From positions 1,112,017 through 1,176,016 of the forward strand of contig NZ_LFMD02000003.1 in assembly GCF_015776785.2 (NCBI RefSeq): 64,000 bases of DNA, given 5' to 3'. Made by a program: the position numbers and the translations under genes. This document shows positions 28,448-36,971 of this stretch, in pieces. The stretch comes from Kitasatospora sp. SUK 42 (GTDB lineage Bacteria; Actinomycetota; Actinomycetes; Streptomycetales; Streptomycetaceae). The notes under the pieces are model-generated. The model was not told the DNA's origin. It searched no databases and was given only the letters and a program-made list of their open reading frames with translations. Every line of letters starts with the position of its first letter. Position 1 is the first letter of the stretch.

Positions 28448-29560
28448 TCAGCGCATCGCCGCCTGCGCCAGCCCCAGCGCGTACGGCAGCCAGAACTCGC
28501 CCGCCCGGGGCTCGCCACGGCCGCACTCGCCGTCCGACTCCCCCGGGTTCTTGATCCACAGGTAGGCGTCGACCCCGGGCTTGCCGGTCTCGGTGGTCGG
28601 CGGCTCGCCGAGTGCCCGGCCGGGCGGGTTGCACCAGGAGTCGGCGCCCAGCGAGCCGTTGCCGCTGCGGCTGGTGTCGATGACGAAGTGCTTCCCGCCC
28701 AGGGCGGCGGAGAGCCGGTTGCCGTACGCCACGTTCCGGTCGACGGGGTAGAAGTTGGCGACGTTCACCGCGAAGCCGTCCGCCGCCGCGATGCCCGACT
28801 TGCGCAGGGCGGCGGCCAGTTCGTCCGGGTCCTGGGCCCAGCCGGGGTTGCCGGCGTCCAGGTAGACCCGGACGTTCGGCTGCTTCTTCAACTCCTGGAC
28901 GGCGAAGGCCAGGAGGCCGTACCGCTCGGCGGCGAGGTCGCCCTTGATCCCGCAGTAGTCCAGGGTGTGCGCGACGGCGTCCGGCTCCAGCACCACCCAG
29001 GCCCTGCGGTCGCCGAGGGCCTGCGCGACGCCGGTGATCCAGGCCCGGTAGGCGGCGGCGTCGGGGGCACCGCCGGCCGAGTACTGGCCGCAGTCGCGGT
29101 GCGGGATGTCGTACGCGACGAAGACGGCCGTCCGGCCGGCCTCGGCGGCACGGCGGCTCACCTGTTCGGCGATCTCCCTGGCCCCCTGCTCACCGAGCCA
29201 CTGCGAGGAGGGCTGGGCGGCGATCCGCAGCAGGGTGTCGGCCTCGGCCGCGCGGCCCTGGGAGCGCAGCGTGGCGACCTGCCGGGCGGCGTTGGTCTGG
29301 TCGGAGACGTAGAAGGCCTGTCCGGGGAGCTGGGCCGGTCCGCCGGGCCCGTCCGGCGTCCTCGCGGCGGTGGCGGGGGCCGTGGCACCGGTGGCACCGG
29401 CCGCCCCACCGCTCCCCGCCTCACCGTTCCCCGCGCCGCCGCCGCTCGCTCCGCCGTCCGTCCCGCTGCAACCGGAGACCGCCAGCATCAGAGCGGCCAG
29501 TAGCAGACCACCGGCCGGAACAGCCCCCCGAAACGTTCCTCTCCGCCCCACCCCGCGCAC
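28448..29560 (-). CDS. Glycoside hydrolase family 6 lipoprotein (endoglucanase-like)
   Basis: A 370-aa secreted beta-1,4-glucanase-type protein. The signal peptide with lipobox LAVSGC (Cys about 31) precedes a Gly/Ala/Thr linker to about 80. The GH6 barrel has FVAYDIPHRDCGQYSAGG, WVVLEPDAVAHTLDYCG (Asp pair), VYLDAGNPGWAQDPDEL, HFVIDTSRSGNG and the ending DAYLWIKNPGESDGEC. GTG 29560 has GGAGG 9 bp upstream; longer frames have no signal. It faces cslA-glxA tail to tail, as expected for a glycan-trimming partner (CslZ-like). Confidence 0.9.
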   Translation of the reverse strand: MRGVGRRGTFRGAVPAGGLLLAALMLAVSGCSGTDGGASGGGAGNGEAGSGGAAGATGATAPATAARTPDGPGGPAQLPGQAFYVSDQTNAARQVATLRSQGRAAEADTLLRIAAQPSSQWLGEQGAREIAEQVSRRAAEAGRTAVFVAYDIPHRDCGQYSAGGAPDAAAYRAWITGVAQALGDRRAWVVLEPDAVAHTLDYCGIKGDLAAERYGLLAFAVQELKKQPNVRVYLDAGNPGWAQDPDELAAALRKSGIAAADGFAVNVANFYPVDRNVAYGNRLSAALGGKHFVIDTSRSGNGSLGADSWCNPPGRALGEPPTTETGKPGVDAYLWIKNPGESDGECGRGEPRAGEFWLPYALGLAQAAMR

Positions 29561-29719
29561 GTACCGCCCCTCCGAGCCGGCCCTCCCCAGGACCGGTCCG
29601 GCGACCGGTCGGCACCAGCTAAGCACAGTCGGCCCCGGCCGACGGCCCCCATCGGTGAACGGCAAGTGGCCGTGGGCGAACGGAAGTCCACCCACGGCCA
29701 CCCGCACGTCCGACCGTGC

Positions 29720-30448
29720 TCAGCCCTGCTTGAGGTCCGGCACCTGCCAGTCGATCGGCTCGACGCCGAAGCCGTCCAGCGCCTCGTTGATCTGCGAGAA
29801 CGGGCGGCTGCCGAAGAACAGCTTGGCGGACAGCGGCGACGGGTGGGCGCCCTGCACCACCACGTGCTTCTCGGTGTCGATCAGCGGCAGCTTCTTCTTC
29901 GCGTAGTTGCCCCACAGCACGAAGACCACCGGCTCCTCGCGCGCGCTCACCGCCTTGATCACCGCGTCGGTGAACTTCTCCCAGCCCTTCGCCTTGTGCG
30001 AGTTGGCCTCGTGCGCGCGGACCGTGAGCACCGCGTTGAGCAGCAGCACGCCCTGCTCGGCCCAGTGCATCAGGTAGCCGTTGTCCGGGGCGGGGATGCC
30101 GAGGTCGGCGTCCAGCTCCTTGAAGATGTTGCGCAGCGAGGGCGGCGTCCTGGTGCCGGGCAGCACCGAGAAGCTCATGCCGTGGGCCTGGCCGTCGTCG
30201 TGGTACGGGTCCTGACCGAGGACGAGCACCCGGACCTTCTCGTACGGAGTGGCCTCCAGTGCGGCGAACTCCTGGCCGCTCGGCGGGAACACCTGGTGCT
30301 CCGCGCGCTCGGCCGCCACGAAGGCCGCCAGCTCGGCGAAGTACGGCTTCTCCGCCTCCTCGCCCAGCACCTCGCGCCAGGACTCGGGCAGGTCCAGCCC
30401 GCCGCCCTCGCCGGCCTCGACCACGCCCGCCTCGACCGTGTCCGTCAC
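29720..30448 (-). CDS. ung: Uracil-DNA glycosylase
   Basis: A 242-aa family 1 UDG that removes uracil from DNA in base excision repair. Water-activating loop GQDPYHDDGQAHGMSFSV, LLLNAVLTVR, VFVLWGNYAKKK and the DNA-inserting loop GAHPSPLSAKLFFGSRPFS are all intact. GTG 30448 follows GGGAGG by 8 bp; the in-frame GTG at 30466 would place that site inside the gene. It lies upstream of the GH6 gene on the same strand with a 159-bp gap, so co-transcription is uncertain. Confidence 0.96.
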   Translation of the reverse strand: MTDTVEAGVVEAGEGGGLDLPESWREVLGEEAEKPYFAELAAFVAAERAEHQVFPPSGQEFAALEATPYEKVRVLVLGQDPYHDDGQAHGMSFSVLPGTRTPPSLRNIFKELDADLGIPAPDNGYLMHWAEQGVLLLNAVLTVRAHEANSHKAKGWEKFTDAVIKAVSAREEPVVFVLWGNYAKKKLPLIDTEKHVVVQGAHPSPLSAKLFFGSRPFSQINEALDGFGVEPIDWQVPDLKQG

Positions 30449-30669
30449 GACATCTACCTCCCACACCGCGGCTGCTGCGCCGCCTGCCCTCTTACACCCC
30501 GAACGCTACACATCCCCACCGACAACCCACGCCACGGGAGCCGGAGCAGAACTGCCGCCACGGCCCGGCCGAGACGGTGAACGCGGCGGCCACGGCGGCG
30601 AGTTCGGCCGGGTCCCGCCCCTCGCGAGTCACGGGCACGCTCCCGGGACCACGAGCACGGCCCCAAGGC

Positions 30670-30708
30670 GCGAGCCCCGCCCCGGCGCTCGGCCGGGACG
30701 GGGCTCGC
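30670..30708 (-). terminator. Terminator of the HAD-IIA gene
   Basis: A 17-bp stem with one mismatch (GCGAGCCCCGCCCCGGC / GCCGGGACGGGGCTCGC) and a 5-nt loop, 17 bp past the stop on the minus strand. Confidence 0.75.
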
Positions 30709-30724
30709 GACAGCACCGCGGACG

Positions 30725-31504
30725 CTAGATCAGCTCGACCAGGTCCGCGATCGACTTGACCACCCGGCTGGGCCGGTACGGGAAGCGCTCCACGTCATTG
30801 GCCGAGGTCAGGCCGGTGAGGACCAGGATGGTCTCCATGCCCGCCTCCATGCCCGCGACGATGTCGGTGTCCATCCGGTCGCCGATCATCACCGCGGTCT
30901 CCGAGTGGGCGCCGGCGGTGTTGAGCGCCTCGCGCATCATCAGCGGGTTGGGCTTGCCGACGAAGTACGGGTCGACGCCGGTGGCCTTGGTGATCAGGGC
31001 CGCGACCGAGCCGGTGGCCGGCAGCACGCCCTCGGTGGAGGGGCCGGTCTCGTCCGGGTTGGTGCAGATGAACCGGGCGCCCTGGTTGATCAGGCGGATC
31101 GCCTTGGTGAGCGCCTCGAAGGAGTAGGTGCGGGTCTCGCCGAGGACGACGTAGTCGGGGTTGTTGTCGGTCAGGACGTACCCGGCCTGGTAGAGCGCGG
31201 TGGTGAGGCCGGCCTCGCCGATCACGTAGGCGGTGCCGTTCGGCCGCTGGCTCTTGAGGAACTTGGCGGTGGCCAGGGCGGAGGTCCAGATGCACTCCTC
31301 GGGCACCTCCAGGCCCATCCCGGCCAGTCGGGCGCTGAGGTCGCGCGGGGTGTAGATGGAGTTGTTGGTGAGGACCAGGAACGGCTTGCCGGACTCCCGG
31401 AGCCTGCGCAGGAACTCCTCCGCGCCGGGGATCGGCGTGCCCTCGTGGATGAGGACGCCGTCCATGTCGGTCAGCCAGGACTCGATGGGCTTGCGGTCTG
31501 CCAC
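30725..31504 (-). CDS. HAD-IIA family phosphatase (NagD-like)
   Basis: A 259-aa cytosolic phosphatase. Motif I LTDMDGVLIHEG with the nucleophile Asp, motif II LVLTNNSIYTPRD, Lys of motif III in FVGKPNPLMMREAL, and motif IV IGDRMDTDIVAGMEAGM. The cap type matches NagD, AraL and pyridoxal-phosphate phosphatases; substrates are often sugar or nucleotide monophosphates. GTG 31504 gives the family N-terminus. It diverges from the oxidoreductase at 31666. Confidence 0.93.
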   Translation of the reverse strand: MADRKPIESWLTDMDGVLIHEGTPIPGAEEFLRRLRESGKPFLVLTNNSIYTPRDLSARLAGMGLEVPEECIWTSALATAKFLKSQRPNGTAYVIGEAGLTTALYQAGYVLTDNNPDYVVLGETRTYSFEALTKAIRLINQGARFICTNPDETGPSTEGVLPATGSVAALITKATGVDPYFVGKPNPLMMREALNTAGAHSETAVMIGDRMDTDIVAGMEAGMETILVLTGLTSANDVERFPYRPSRVVKSIADLVELI

Positions 31505-31665
31505 GTGCGTGTCTCCCGAAGTGTTGCAACGTCTTGCGTAGGGCCCTGACGCGGCACAGCCTAATCCGCACGGGTGGTCGGGGACAGAACGTCCCGCCCA
31601 ACGGGATACGGCGGCCGTCCGACGGAAACCGGGAGCAACCGGGCACCTCGTGGTTGAGTGGGCGC

Positions 31666-32742
31666 ATGAACCCGCTGACCGCCTCCCGTCCCTTCCGCGT
31701 CGGCCTGATCGGTTACGGCCTGGCCGGCTCCGCCTTCCACGCCCCGCTCATCGCCACCACGCCCGGGCTGCGGCTGGACGCCGTGGTCACCGCCAACCCC
31801 GAACGCCGCGAGCAGCTGCGCCGTGAGCACCCCGACGCCCGCGCCGTGGACACCCCCGAGCAGCTGCTCGCCGACCCGGAGGCGCTGGACCTGGTCGTCA
31901 TCGCCTCTCCCAACCGCACCCATGCCCCGCTGGCCCGCGCCTGCCTCCAGGCCGGCCTGGCGACCGTGGTGGACAAGCCGCTGGCCGGCACCGCCGCCCA
32001 GGCACTGGAGCTGTGCCGGCTCGCCGAGGCCCGGGGCACCCTGCTCTCGGTGTTCCAGAACCGGCGCTGGGACGGCGACTTCCTCACCGCGAGCCGGCTG
32101 GTGCGCGGTGGCGCGCTCGGCCGGGTGCACCGCTTCGAGTCGCGCTTCGAGCGCTTCCGCCCGAAGCCGAAGCCGGGCTGGCGCGAGCTGGCCGATCCGG
32201 CGGAGGTCGGCGGCACGCTGTACGACCTGGGCAGCCACCTGGTCGACCAGGCGCTGACCCTGTTCGGGCCGGTGGAGACGGTGTACGCGGAGATCGACGT
32301 GCGCCGCGACGGCGCGGTGGTGGACGACGACGCGTTCCTCGCGCTCACCCACGCCTCCGGCACCCGCTCGCACCTGTGGACCAGCGCCATCACCCCGCTG
32401 ATCGGCCCCCGGCTGCGGGTGCTCGGCGACACCGCCGGGTACGTCAAGCTCGGCATGGACCCGCAGGAGGCCGAGCTGCGGGCGGGCCACCGCCCGGACG
32501 GCACCCACCCGTGGGGCGCCGACGTGCCCGCGCACTACGGCACCCTGGGCACCGACGAGTCGGCGATCTCCCTGCCCACCGACCCGGGCGACTACCCCGC
32601 GTTCTACGCCGGCATCGCCGCCGCCCTGGCCACCCCGGGCACCCCGCCCCCGGTCGACCCGCGCGACGCGGTGGCCACCCTCACCGTCCTGGAGGCCGCC
32701 CGCGCCTCCGCGGCCACGGGGACGGCGGTCCGGCTGGACTGA
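31666..32742 (+). CDS. Gfo/Idh/MocA-family oxidoreductase
   Basis: A 358-aa NAD(P)-dependent sugar or inositol dehydrogenase relative. Rossmann motif VGLIGYGLAGSAFHAPLI (1-30), VVIASPNRTHAPLA, the catalytic VVDKPLAG (EKP-like Lys) and GGTLYDLGSHLVDQAL. ATG 31666 starts the fold directly; an upstream in-frame start would add 44 residues of no similarity. A role in scyllo-inositol or deoxysugar metabolism is possible but not shown. Confidence 0.92.
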   Translation: MNPLTASRPFRVGLIGYGLAGSAFHAPLIATTPGLRLDAVVTANPERREQLRREHPDARAVDTPEQLLADPEALDLVVIASPNRTHAPLARACLQAGLATVVDKPLAGTAAQALELCRLAEARGTLLSVFQNRRWDGDFLTASRLVRGGALGRVHRFESRFERFRPKPKPGWRELADPAEVGGTLYDLGSHLVDQALTLFGPVETVYAEIDVRRDGAVVDDDAFLALTHASGTRSHLWTSAITPLIGPRLRVLGDTAGYVKLGMDPQEAELRAGHRPDGTHPWGADVPAHYGTLGTDESAISLPTDPGDYPAFYAGIAAALATPGTPPPVDPRDAVATLTVLEAARASAATGTAVRLD

Positions 32743-32798
32743 CGGGCGGCCACGCGGCTCGCTTTACCCTTCCTTGACCGTCCTCCTACGATGACCGC

Positions 32799-33380
32799 AT
32801 GAGCACACGTCGGGGGCGGCAACTCAGCGTCGAGGAGCGGCAGGAGCGCGAGCGGGCGTGGTCCGCCGACCAGAAGGAGCGCGAGAAGGCGTGGACCGCG
32901 GAGTTCGAGCAGCGCCAGAAGGCCGCGGCGGCCGAATCGTACGAGCGGGGCGTCGCCCAGGAGCGGGAGGCCTGGGCCAAGGGCGAGCGCGCCGGGAACA
33001 TCGGCTACCTCGACGTCACCGGGCCCGACGGGCGGCGCGTCCGGCTCGCGGTGGTGTGGCTCGGCAGGTTCCGGGCGACGTCCAAGCGGCTGAACGACTA
33101 CGACCCGCTGCGAGGCTTCCAGGCGTTCGGCGACGGGGCCCTGCTGCTCATCCCCCTCGCCGCCCTGGTCGGCCTGAACTTCGCGCTCCGCTGGGCGGTC
33201 CTCCGGCTGCTCGGCCGCCCCCGCTGGGCCGTCGCGGCCGCGGTCGGACCGCACGTCGGCACCTCCGGCAACAACCTGGTGCTGCGGCGCTTCCAGGCCC
33301 GGCAGGACGCCCTGCGGTACGCGGCGGCCCTGGCGGACGAGGTCGAGCGCGACGGGGAAGCCGCGCTCACACCCCGCTGA
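32799..33380 (+). CDS. Hypothetical protein with charged coiled coil and one membrane segment
   Basis: A 193-aa protein of no recognised family. Residues 5-70 are a Glu/Arg/Lys/Gln-rich likely coiled coil with repeated Arg-Glu-(K/R)-Ala-Trp blocks (ERERAWSADQK, EREKAWTAEFE, EREAWAKGE). A compact segment, a hydrophobic stretch LLLIPLAALVGLNFAL (about 107-130) and a basic C-terminus follow. ATG 32799. Codon bias is normal. It converges on the toxin gene 16 bp away. Confidence 0.7.
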   Translation: MSTRRGRQLSVEERQERERAWSADQKEREKAWTAEFEQRQKAAAAESYERGVAQEREAWAKGERAGNIGYLDVTGPDGRRVRLAVVWLGRFRATSKRLNDYDPLRGFQAFGDGALLLIPLAALVGLNFALRWAVLRLLGRPRWAVAAAVGPHVGTSGNNLVLRRFQARQDALRYAAALADEVERDGEAALTPR

Positions 33381-33396
33381 CTCACGCCCTGGCGCC

Positions 33397-33819
33397 TCAC
33401 ACCCCGATGATCTCCACCGCCGAGCCCAGCCCCCGGAAGTCCGCCACGTTGCGGGTGTACAGCGGCAGCCCGTGGGCGGAGGCCACGGCGGCGATCATCA
33501 GGTCTATCCGGCGCGGGCGCGGCTGCCGCCCGGCGGCGATCGTCAGGGTGACCAGCGTCCCGTAGCGGGCGGCGGCGGCCGCGTCGAAGGGCAGCGGGTC
33601 GAAGTCGGCCATCGCCGCGCCCAGCACCTCCAGCCGGGCGGCCCGGCTGGCCGGGTCGCGGGCCATCGACACGCCCTGTTGCAGCTCGGCGAAGGTGATC
33701 GCGGTCAGCTCCGGTACGGCCGGAAGGTCGGCTGGGCTCAGCAGCGCCAGGTCGATGTACACGCAGGTGTCCAGCACCCCGGCCGGCCGCCGCCGGGGCG
33801 CCCTCCGGCGCTCAGCCAC
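33397..33819 (-). CDS. PIN-domain toxin (VapC-like)
   Basis: A 140-aa PIN ribonuclease. The first acidic residue is in VLDTCVYIDLAL, then AITFAELQQGV, and RRIDLMIAAVASAHGLPLYTRN carries the further Asp ligands. Such toxins cleave tRNA or rRNA unless bound by the antitoxin. GTG 33819 overlaps the last 8 bp of the antitoxin gene. A basic Arg-rich N-terminus precedes the domain. Confidence 0.9.
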   Translation of the reverse strand: MAERRRAPRRRPAGVLDTCVYIDLALLSPADLPAVPELTAITFAELQQGVSMARDPASRAARLEVLGAAMADFDPLPFDAAAAARYGTLVTLTIAAGRQPRPRRIDLMIAAVASAHGLPLYTRNVADFRGLGSAVEIIGV

Positions 33820-34096
33820 GCCGCCGCTCGAACGGGTCGTCGCCCTCGTCCCCCACCAGCTCCTCGGGGCCGAAGTACTCCTCGGACTCCTTGCGCATCT
33901 GCTGGTAGTCCACCCGCGGCAGCTTCACGTGCCGCGCCACCAGCTCCTCCGCGGTGAGCCGCCGCCGCCCGGACACCGGCCGCAGCTCCGCGACCTCGAC
34001 CCCGTTCCTGGTGATGTGGAAGGTCTCCCCCGCCTCCACCGCGTCCATCACCGCGGCGGAGTTGTTCCGGAACTCCCGCTGGGTAATCGTCTTCAT
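33812..34096 (-). CDS. Phd/YefM-type antitoxin
   Basis: A 94-aa antitoxin. The N-terminal DNA-binding domain reads MKTITQREFRNNSAAVMDAV, ETFHITRNGVEVAEL and so on. The acidic C-terminus (EEYFGPEELVGDEGDD) should wrap and block the PIN toxin. ATG 34096. Such proteins repress their own operon; a likely operator is just upstream at 34106-34132. Confidence 0.9.
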   Translation of the reverse strand: MKTITQREFRNNSAAVMDAVEAGETFHITRNGVEVAELRPVSGRRRLTAEELVARHVKLPRVDYQQMRKESEEYFGPEELVGDEGDDPFERRRG

Positions 34097-34105
34097 GCCT
34101 CCACG

Positions 34106-34132
34106 GTAGCCCCGCGTAGCACCCGTGGCTAC
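34106..34132. promoter_or_regulatory. Candidate operator of the Phd-PIN operon
   Basis: GTAGCC (34106-34111) and GGCTAC (34127-34132) form an inverted pair 15 bp apart, with another GTAGC between them. It lies 9 bp upstream of the antitoxin start codon. Confidence 0.45.
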
Positions 34133-34290
34133 GCCTCGGACACCGCATTCGAGGCCGCCTCGAAGGCCTCCCGGAAGACCCGCGTTCGAGCCCGGTTCGA
34201 GGATTCCGCGCGTGGCGGGAACCCGACGGACCGTAGGATCGTCGTCCTGAACGTCCGGGAGCCGGAAGCACCGAGGGAGGGGAGCGCACC

Positions 34291-34584
34291 GTGACCGTGA
34301 TCGCGATGCTGCTGGGCCTGCTCCGGGTGCTGACCGGGGACATGGTGACCGACGGCGGGACGCTGGCGTCCGTCGCCGCCGTGGCGGCCGTGGTGCTGGT
34401 GGCCGGGGCGGTCGCTGGGGCGCTGGCCGGGGCCCGGCTGCTGGGCGCGCGGGCGCCGGCGGCGGTGCGCAGCGGTGTGCTGCGGCGCCGGGCGTTCCGT
34501 ACGGCGTTCCTTCCGCAGCGTGATCCGGACGCCCGGGGCAGGCGACGCCCCAGGGCACCGGGCGCGGCCCCGGCGGCCGCGTAA
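34291..34584 (+). CDS. DUF6412-type small membrane protein
   Basis: A 97-aa protein with one or two hydrophobic helices (about 1-15 and 25-50) and an Arg/Pro-rich basic tail. Proteins like this sit before yidC-like genes in streptomycetes, as here (108 bp gap). GTG 34291 follows GGGGAG. The function is unknown; helping the insertase is a guess from position. Confidence 0.75.
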   Translation: MTVIAMLLGLLRVLTGDMVTDGGTLASVAAVAAVVLVAGAVAGALAGARLLGARAPAAVRSGVLRRRAFRTAFLPQRDPDARGRRRPRAPGAAPAAA

Positions 34585-34692
34585 CTCCGTATCGCCCGAA
34601 GCCTTTTCGCGCCTTTGCGCGCCTCTTCGCGCCCTTTCGCGGCCGTCCTCCGCCGATCCTCGTTCCCGAGACCCCGGAGGGCTCGCTCCACC

Positions 34693-35382
34693 ATGTCCGT
34701 TCTCGCTGTTCTCGACCCGGCCGTCACCGTCGCCCACGACGCTGTCTCCGCCATCGCCCACGTTCTGCCGGCCGCGCTGGCGATCGTCCTGTTCACCGTC
34801 TGCGTACGGCTCGCCCTGCACCCGCTGGCGCGGGCGGCCGCGCGCGGGGAGAAGGCGCGGGCGGAGCTCGCGCCGAAGGTCGCCGAGCTGAACCGCAAGT
34901 ACCGGAACCGCCCGGAGAAGCAGCGCGAGGCGCTGGCGGAGCTGTACCGGAAGGAGCAGGCATCGCCGTTCGCCGGATGCCTGCCGATGCTGATCCAGAT
35001 CCCGTTCTTCTCGGTGATGTACCGCCTCTTCACCACCCCGAACGACCTGCTGGACCACACCCTGTTCGGCGTGCCGCTGGGCCTGCACGTCGGGGCCGCG
35101 CACGGCGCCGCGCAGGTGGCGGTGTTCGTGGTGCTGTACGCCGGGCTGGCGGCGGTCGGGTACGTCAACTACCGCCGGGCCCGGCGGGCGGCGGCCGCGC
35201 AGACCACCCCGCAGCCGGGCGCGCGGCTGCTGCCGTACCTGTCGTTCGGGTCGGTGCTGTTCGCGCTGCTGGTGCCGGTGGCGGCCGCGCTGTACCTGGT
35301 GACGACGAGCGTGTGGTCGACGGCCGAGCGGGCCTGGCTGCACCGGGGGGCGCAGGCCCCGGCGACCGCGCTCGCCGTCTGA
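34693..35382 (+). CDS. yidC: YidC/Oxa1-family membrane protein insertase
   Basis: A 229-aa insertase with five helices. Cytoplasmic coiled loop LAPKVAELNRKYRNRPEKQRE, the family motif PFAGCLPMLIQIPFFSVMYRLF and GARLLPYLSFGSVLFALLVPVAAALYL. It inserts small membrane proteins beside or without SecYEG. ATG 34693 is preferred; a longer frame would add a 26-residue Arg/Ser stretch. It is shorter than the main YidC of these bacteria and is not next to rpmH-rnpA, so it is probably an accessory copy. Confidence 0.93.
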   Translation: MSVLAVLDPAVTVAHDAVSAIAHVLPAALAIVLFTVCVRLALHPLARAAARGEKARAELAPKVAELNRKYRNRPEKQREALAELYRKEQASPFAGCLPMLIQIPFFSVMYRLFTTPNDLLDHTLFGVPLGLHVGAAHGAAQVAVFVVLYAGLAAVGYVNYRRARRAAAAQTTPQPGARLLPYLSFGSVLFALLVPVAAALYLVTTSVWSTAERAWLHRGAQAPATALAV

Positions 35383-35411
35383 ACCACGAGGCCCGCTCCC
35401 CTGGTGGCGGC

Positions 35412-36101
35412 TCAGAAGTGGCGCAGCAGCTCCGGGAAGGCCGTGAGCTGCAGCGTCGCCTCGTCCGGGCCGAGTTCCTCGTGCTCCAGCACCCAGGTGT
35501 GCTCGTGCGGGATGAACACGGTGCGCAGCCCGGCCCGGCGGGCAGGGGCGATGTCGGACTTGGGCGAGTTGCCGATCATCCAGGTCCGCCCGGGGTCGAG
35601 GCCGAGGTCGCCGGTGAGCTGCCGGTAGGTGTCGACGGACTTCTCGGCGACGATGTGGATGCCGCGGAAGTGGTGGTCGATCGTGGAGGCCGTCACCTTC
35701 CGCCGCTGCTCGTCCTGGTCGCCCTTGGTGAGCAGCAGCAGGTGGTGCCGGTCGGAGAGGGCGGTGAGGGTGTCGGCGACTCCGTTGATCAGCTCGATCT
35801 CCCCGCGGTCGGTGAGCGGGACGAGCAGGTCCTCGATCCGGGCGAGCTCGGCCGCCGTCACGGCGCGGTCGCCGTTGAGCTGCCGCAGGCAGTCCGCGAG
35901 GCTCTGCCGGAAGACGGCGGCGCCGTAGCCGAGGGTGACGGAGTTGGCGGCCTCGATCCGGTTGAGCAGGGCCCGGGTGCCGTCCCGTTCGGCCGGGGCG
36001 GCGACCCAGTCCAGGAAGCCGTCGATGACGCGCTCGAAGAGGACGTTGTTCTCCCAGAGCGTGTCGTCGGCGTCGAAGATGAGCGTCTGGTCGGTGTGCA
36101 T
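35412..36101 (-). CDS. HAD-family hydrolase
   Basis: A 229-aa cytosolic phosphatase. Motif I LIFDADDTLWENN, motif II LLLLTKGD, motif III Lys in the HIVAEKSVDTYR segment, and motif IV WMIGNSPKSDIAPARRAGL. A helical cap sits between motifs I and II. The HTWVLEHEEL tail is typical of a YjjG/GmhB-unlike group of uncertain substrate. ATG 36101. Confidence 0.9.
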   Translation of the reverse strand: MHTDQTLIFDADDTLWENNVLFERVIDGFLDWVAAPAERDGTRALLNRIEAANSVTLGYGAAVFRQSLADCLRQLNGDRAVTAAELARIEDLLVPLTDRGEIELINGVADTLTALSDRHHLLLLTKGDQDEQRRKVTASTIDHHFRGIHIVAEKSVDTYRQLTGDLGLDPGRTWMIGNSPKSDIAPARRAGLRTVFIPHEHTWVLEHEELGPDEATLQLTAFPELLRHF

Positions 36102-36139
36102 CGGGGTTCCTTCGAGCAGGGGATCGTACGGGCTGGGGG

Positions 36140-36706
36140 TCAGGCCAGCAGGCGGGCGGCCCGGTCAAGGGTCTCGCGGAAGTTCTCCTCGGTGGTCCGC
36201 GCCTTGGCCTCCTCGACGGTGAGCCACTCCAGCGGGGAGGCCGGGTTCTCCGGCCGGGCCAGCTCCGGGGTGTCGGTGGCGAGCAGGAAGCGCAGGTCGG
36301 CGTGCTCGTGGGCGGGTTCGACGGGCGAGGCCGGGACGGGCACCACGGCGAGGTGGACGAGGGCGGCGTCGGGCCAGGGGGCGAGGTCGGTCAGGCCGGT
36401 CTCCTCCAGGCCCTCGCGCAGCGCGATGTCCAGCGGCAGGGCCTCGCCCGGGTCGCCGTGGCCTCCGACGTGCAGCCAGGCCTGCTGGCGGACGTGCCAG
36501 CGCAGCAGGACGCGGCGGGTCGGCGGGTGGACGATCAGCGCGGAGGCGGTGAAGTGCAGCGGGGTGCCGCGGTCCCAGGCGTCGGGGGCGTCGGTCAGGG
36601 AGCGGACCCGGGCGTGGTCGGCGGTCTCCGCCGGGCCCTGCGGGTGGTACCCGTCCAGGAGTCGGGCCAGGTCGGGGCTCTGCGCTGCGGCGCCCGTGGT
36701 CACCAT
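36140..36706 (-). CDS. NUDIX hydrolase
   Basis: A 188-aa nucleoside-diphosphate-linked hydrolase. The Nudix box GGHGDPGEALPLDIALREGL plus EETGL is intact with the REx2EE metal site. SALIVHPPTRRVLLRWHVRQQ precedes it. The substrate is not predictable. ATG 36706 is the last start before the domain with a conserved length. Divergent from the CDP-alcohol phosphotransferase gene. Confidence 0.92.
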   Translation of the reverse strand: MVTTGAAAQSPDLARLLDGYHPQGPAETADHARVRSLTDAPDAWDRGTPLHFTASALIVHPPTRRVLLRWHVRQQAWLHVGGHGDPGEALPLDIALREGLEETGLTDLAPWPDAALVHLAVVPVPASPVEPAHEHADLRFLLATDTPELARPENPASPLEWLTVEEAKARTTEENFRETLDRAARLLA

Positions 36707-36971
36707 GTGTCTGTGCTCCTCGTTCCGGCCCGGGGCGCTTCGAACCGCGTCAACCGGCTTGCGGGAGCGGGTGATCGGGCCCGGGGCCTCCGGTTCCGGC
36801 GAACCCGCGAAGCCTAGCCCGGGGCCGGTCGGGCGGCCCACCCGTTTTCCCCGCGGCAGGGGCTCCCCCGAGTCCGCGGAGGTCCTCCTGGGGGCGTACC
36901 GGCTGGTCACGGCCGCCCCGGGAGGCCGTAGCCTGTGGTGATCGTTTCGGGACAGGTGGAGGGATGTCGTC

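Noticed and set aside
24030..28565. A 1,511-codon plus-strand open frame across cslA and glxA in another frame
   Set aside because: It is Arg/Pro-rich frame shadow produced by high GC; cslA and glxA explain the codon bias and all family motifs.
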